A stretch of DNA of 64,000 nt from Geosporobacter ferrireducens. Lineage in GTDB: Bacteria > Bacillota > Clostridia > Peptostreptococcales > Thermotaleaceae. Location of the stretch: positions 930,001 through 994,000 of the forward strand of contig NZ_CP017269.1 in assembly GCF_001750685.1 (NCBI RefSeq), read 5' to 3'. The notes beneath the pieces were generated by a model. That model was not told where the DNA came from. It saw only the letters and a list, made by a program, of their open reading frames with translations, and made no database searches. The translations under genes and the position numbers were made by a program. Below, in pieces: positions 60,625 to 64,000 of this stretch (position 1 is the stretch's first letter; every line of letters begins with the position of its first letter).

Positions 60625-61782
60625 TTAGTCCCCATCCGTATATGCCTTGTTAAATAGCATAACATAGGCATCTTTAGTTATTTCTCTTGGATTGCTCTCA
60701 TTAGAACCATTTTTTACAGACATTTCTGCTAACAGTTCAAAATCCTCAGGATTCACATTCAATGACTTTATCCCTGGTAAACCTATTTTCTTTGACAAGT
60801 TTTTAATATGTTCTATGCCTTTCATCGCGGCTTTAAAATCATCTTTTTCTTCTATACCCATAGCTCTCGCTATCCTGGCATATTTAAATTCTGCTGCGGA
60901 CAGGCTGTACTCCATCACATAAGGGAGCAGTATGGCATTGCACATGCCATGAGGTGCATCGTAAATACTGCCCAGTGCTTCTGCCATACAGTGCACGGAC
61001 GCAACATCCGCATGACTAAAAGATAATCCGGCCAAAAGGCTTCCCATCATCATTTTATCCCTGGCTTCTATATTTCCACCATTCTTAACAGCTTCCACAA
61101 TGTTTTGGGATATGTATTCAACTGCATATAAGCCTACGGCTTCAGCAATAGGTTCCGTGCAGTTTGCTGTATAGCCTTCTATCGCATGGGTTAACGCATC
61201 TACACCCGTAGCAGCTGTAATACTAGGTGGAACCGTCAGCGTAAGTTCAGGGTCTATTATTGCTGTTTTGGCTGCTATTGCCGTACTTTTTATCGTAAAT
61301 TTAAACTTTTCCTGTGTATCTGTTATAACCGAAGAAAAGGTTACCTCACTGCCAGTGCCAGCTGTTGTAGGGATGGTTAGTAAAGGCAGGCAATCATCTT
61401 TGATTTTCCCCTTTCCCTGATAATTCCTTGCCTTTCCGCCTTGCTTTGCTAAAACGGCTACCGCTTTTGCGGCATCTATTGGACTTCCACCGCCAAAGGC
61501 TACTAAGGTATCAATGGATTCCTCTTTAGCTTTTTGCGCACATGCTTCTACATTATAATCCTTTGGATTTGCCTCAATTTCATCATATAGGATGAAGTTC
61601 ATACCTTCTTTTTCAATGATTTCCGTAATCTTTTTTACCATGCCTGCATTCACAAGACCTTTATCCGTTATTATCATTATCTTTTTTGCTTTTAATAAGG
61701 CCAGTTCTTCCCCTAATACTTTAATGATGCCTGCACCGTATCTTATCTTTGTGGGTAATATAAAATCAAAAAGACCAATCAT
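60625..61782 (-). CDS. Iron-containing alcohol dehydrogenase
   Basis: The protein has 385 residues, the usual length. FGGGSPIDAAKAVAVLA binds the NAD(P) phosphate, and SHADVASVHCMAEALGSIYDAPHGMCNAILLP contains iron-ligand His residues. Likely 1,3-propanediol/butanol-type reduction. The ATG follows GGGGGAGGAG. Stands alone. Confidence 0.93.
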   Translation of the reverse strand: MIGLFDFILPTKIRYGAGIIKVLGEELALLKAKKIMIITDKGLVNAGMVKKITEIIEKEGMNFILYDEIEANPKDYNVEACAQKAKEESIDTLVAFGGGSPIDAAKAVAVLAKQGGKARNYQGKGKIKDDCLPLLTIPTTAGTGSEVTFSSVITDTQEKFKFTIKSTAIAAKTAIIDPELTLTVPPSITAATGVDALTHAIEGYTANCTEPIAEAVGLYAVEYISQNIVEAVKNGGNIEARDKMMMGSLLAGLSFSHADVASVHCMAEALGSIYDAPHGMCNAILLPYVMEYSLSAAEFKYARIARAMGIEEKDDFKAAMKGIEHIKNLSKKIGLPGIKSLNVNPEDFELLAEMSVKNGSNESNPREITKDAYVMLFNKAYTDGD

Positions 61783-62341
61783 TTTTTCTCCTCCCCCTTA
61801 TTTTATATTATTATTGACATCTGTGGATCTAGAAAACAGGAGCTAATATTGTTTCAGATACTACTCTTCCAAAACAACTAAACTGAATCATTATAATATT
61901 CTAATTATAATATAACAGAAATAGTAAACGTAATATAGGTACTCCTGAACAAAATAACCTGGTAATAAAAAACTTACAGAACACCCCCATACCGCCTTCC
62001 TTTTATCATACTAAAAGTCGAAATATAGTAAATTTGATATGGTTCCGCATACACTCTATTACCACGACAAGGGGACAGTTCTCGATTGTCGCAAAATACT
62101 CCTAAATAAAGAAAAGTACGGCAATTAAGAACTGTACCCCTGTCGCACTTGTTTTTTTGAAATTTTATAACTGTTCTAAAATATGAGTGTATATGATACT
62201 GACTTAGATCGCTGTTATCCTTTGAGCAGTCATTTTCATTTTGTCGATTGAAATTGCTTATCACCATTAAATGATATTTGTTTTCATCACATCTTTTTGT
62301 AATTGCAATTTTATGATAAACTCTTTATGAAAAATATCTAT
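61783..62341. other. Intergenic region with a REP-like hairpin
   Basis: Apart from the hairpin at 62065-62145, this 560-bp gap holds only AT-rich DNA; a 97-codon frame here shows no coding pattern. Confidence 0.5.
62065..62145. repeat. REP-like long imperfect hairpin
   Basis: CGACAAGGGGACAGTTCTCG pairs with its near complement (AAGAACTGTACCCCTGTCG) over about 26 bp. The shape resembles repeats mobilised by IS200/REP-associated tyrosine transposases; none is present nearby. Confidence 0.55.
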
Positions 62342-62355
62342 CCCAGGAGGCCGTC

Positions 62356-63327
62356 ATGAACTTTACTGAAAAATATCAATCGCTTATTGTATTAACTTCT
62401 GTATTTATTGGTGTAACATTAGGACAAATATCTTTCTTTCAGCTTTATGCTGAACACCTTATTATCCCTTTTCTCATGATTATGTTAACGGGAGTTTTTA
62501 TACAAATCCCTCTATCAGATATAAAAAATTCTTTTACTAAAATCCATTTTACCGTTGCCAGTCTCTGTATAAATTTTATATGGACTCCATTATTTGCATG
62601 GGCTTTAGGCTATGTTTTCCTACGTGAAACGCCTCCGCTCTGGATTGGTTTTATGATGCTAATGGTTACTCCATGTACCGATTGGTATCTTGTTTTTACG
62701 GGTATTTCAAAAGGAAATGTCGCTTTAGGTACGTCTATCCTGCCCCTTAATTTTATTTTGCAGTTAACATTATTGCCCTTATATTTACTTATATTGGGCG
62801 GCTCTGTCATAACCATCGATCCTATAAGCCTGTTTTATGGGGTATTCCTGGTTTTAATTATTCCAATTATTTCATCTAATCTTCTCCGAAGACTGGCCTT
62901 AAGATTTAAAAATGATGCATGGCTAAAGGAGAAAATATTATCTAAAATCGGTCTGAATCAGATGATATTCTTAAATCTTGCTATTATAGCAATGTTTGCA
63001 TCTCAAAGCACTATACTTTTAGATCACCCTAAAATTATGCTGATATTGCTGGTTCCTGTGCTCATATTCTTTGCGGCGAACTTTGTTATAGGGCAGCTGG
63101 TTAGCCGCTATTTAAAATTTAAATATGAGGATGCGGCAGCTTTTAATCTTACTACGCTTGCCCGAAACTCTCCTATTGCTTTAGCGATTGCAGTGGCATC
63201 ATTTCCTGATCAACCCATGATTGCCTTAGCTTTAATCATTGGTCCACTTATTGAATTGCCTGTTTTGACTGCTGTATCACAAGTATTGTTAAGAATGAGA
63301 GGTAGATATATTAGAGCTTATTCCTAA
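62356..63327 (+). CDS. ACR3/bile-acid:sodium symporter family transporter
   Basis: The protein has 323 residues and 10 membrane segments. MLMVTPCTDWYLVFTGISKGN contains the conserved Cys in the fourth helix (PCT) as in ACR3 arsenite exporters, and the AFNLTTLARNSPIALAIAVA sequence is the matching motif of the second repeat. Arsenite export is possible, but no arsR or arsC gene is near. The ATG follows AGGAGG. Confidence 0.85.
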   Translation: MNFTEKYQSLIVLTSVFIGVTLGQISFFQLYAEHLIIPFLMIMLTGVFIQIPLSDIKNSFTKIHFTVASLCINFIWTPLFAWALGYVFLRETPPLWIGFMMLMVTPCTDWYLVFTGISKGNVALGTSILPLNFILQLTLLPLYLLILGGSVITIDPISLFYGVFLVLIIPIISSNLLRRLALRFKNDAWLKEKILSKIGLNQMIFLNLAIIAMFASQSTILLDHPKIMLILLVPVLIFFAANFVIGQLVSRYLKFKYEDAAAFNLTTLARNSPIALAIAVASFPDQPMIALALIIGPLIELPVLTAVSQVLLRMRGRYIRAYS

Positions 63328-63366
63328 AACACTTACAAAAAGGAGATGCCGAAACATCCCCTTATT

Positions 63367-64000
63367 TTATTTAATCCCCTGTGTGAATTCCATCTCTTCC
63401 GGATTTCTCAATTTTTGATGTCTGTAAATAGGAATCTGATACTTTTCGCTTAGCTTGCGTACCAAATCTTTATAGCAGCCTTTTAATTTATCATGGAATA
63501 CAATTGCTTCTATGCCACCATCAATAGAGTCAATGCAGGCACATGCCCGTTCAAAACCAGTTTCATTTTCATATGCACCTGATACCAGCCATTGGTTTGC
63601 CATGATATGAGATACTCCGAAAGCCTCATTGCCCCATTCTGTAAAAACTGCCTCTGCAAAATTCGGATCAAAATGAACCCCTCCGATACAAAGCAAATTA
63701 TGTACTCTTTTTTCATCATCTACAAATATTTGTGTCAGAGAATGTGCCAGAGCCTTACACGCTGTAATATTATTCCAACTGCTTTCATCGCTTCCAATTT
63801 CAATATCCATCATCGCCACCGGATATTTCGTCAATAGATGGGGGGCACCCTGCTCCTCATGTACACCTGACCAGTGCGTTGCTTCTGTAACAACCTGATA
63901 ATCATCCAAACCCAGCTCTTTTTTGTTCCGATTCATTGCCAGCATTAGATTACGCATATATCTTGGTTTCACAGCTCCAAATACACCTGAATTTACATCT
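63367..64000 (-). CDS. GEK1/DTD2-type D-aminoacyl-tRNA deacylase, partial
   Basis: The frame is open from the stop at 63367 to the window edge, with at least 211 codons, so the N terminus lies outside; the GTG at 63972 is internal. EATHWSGVHEEQGAPHLLTK, MMDIEIGSDESSWN and CIGGVHFDPNFAEAV are the metal-binding and catalytic blocks of the archaeal/plant-type enzyme, normally about 250-300 residues. It would free tRNA from D-amino acids. The HF replaces the usual HY in the GGxHYxP block. Confidence 0.8.
   Translation of the reverse strand, partial: DVNSGVFGAVKPRYMRNLMLAMNRNKKELGLDDYQVVTEATHWSGVHEEQGAPHLLTKYPVAMMDIEIGSDESSWNNITACKALAHSLTQIFVDDEKRVHNLLCIGGVHFDPNFAEAVFTEWGNEAFGVSHIMANQWLVSGAYENETGFERACACIDSIDGGIEAIVFHDKLKGCYKDLVRKLSEKYQIPIYRHQKLRNPEEMEFTQGIK

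Noticed and set aside
61974-62267. Minus-strand 97-codon frame upstream of the ACR3-like gene
   Set aside because: It runs through the REP-like hairpin, lacks a ribosome binding site and has no recognisable domain.
1-64000. tRNA, rRNA or common riboswitches
   Set aside because: I looked for T-arm and anticodon-type cloverleafs and known aptamer cores in the intergenic gaps and saw none that I could support by eye.

Overview
The window is low-GC DNA with strong AGGAGG-type ribosome binding sites and gene families typical of anaerobic, spore-forming Firmicutes (Clostridia). Several proteins look clostridial, but no rRNA or tRNA is present, so the genus cannot be fixed from this window.

Main result: two long blocks, about 0.6-20.4 kb and 34.0-50.0 kb, look like a decaying chromosomal integron cassette array (a cluster of attC-like sites without a visible integron integrase). 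Nearly every gene in both blocks lies on the minus strand. They are small, unrelated single-gene units: GNAT acetyltransferases, flavodoxins, VOC, nitroreductase, isochorismatase, lipoproteins, immunity-like proteins, an ANT(6)-like adenylyltransferase and an Msr(D)-like ABC-F protein. Many are followed, 8-110 bp after the stop codon, by a 40-175 bp imperfect palindrome whose ends read RYYYAAC...GTTRRRY or close variants. The clearest is 49182-49311, with GCCTAAC and GTTAGGC at its ends. At least three sequence families of such sites recur. A half-site (GTTAGGC) sits 5 bp beyond the stop of the first gene of the second block, exactly where chromosomal genes end.

The blocks are also littered with copies of two other broken genes. 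One is the C-terminal part of an ABC transporter permease, mostly with its own terminator (eight copies or remnants, at 2, 2138, 4197, 11690, 20680, 35705, 50510 and 58521). The other is the C-terminal end of a tyrosine recombinase (four decayed copies, at 10.2, 17.7, 20.4 and 50.1 kb). There are also an IS91-like element with its own recombinase, an IS1595-type fragment and a 246-bp MITE.

Between the blocks (20.8-33.9 kb) lie ordinary operons. One is a two-gene permease with a cupin, facing a Crp/Fnr regulator across a GGTAAC-N4-GTTACC operator. The other is a RiPP (Nif11/NHLP-leader peptide) cluster: two radical SAM maturases, a 76-residue precursor with a GG motif and a 12-residue core, an HlyD-type adaptor, a C39-peptidase ABC exporter, a second NHLM-type ABC protein and, just upstream, a histidine kinase/response regulator pair.

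The right end (50.8-64 kb) holds an M20 amidohydrolase plus AbgT transporter with a divergent XRE regulator, a 4-kb segment (PHP phosphoesterase, MFS, AraC, GNAT) bracketed by two inverted, covarying 75-bp hairpins, a PadR/FtsW-like pair, an iron alcohol dehydrogenase, an ACR3/bile-acid-type transporter and part of a GEK1/DTD2-type D-aminoacyl-tRNA deacylase that runs off the edge.
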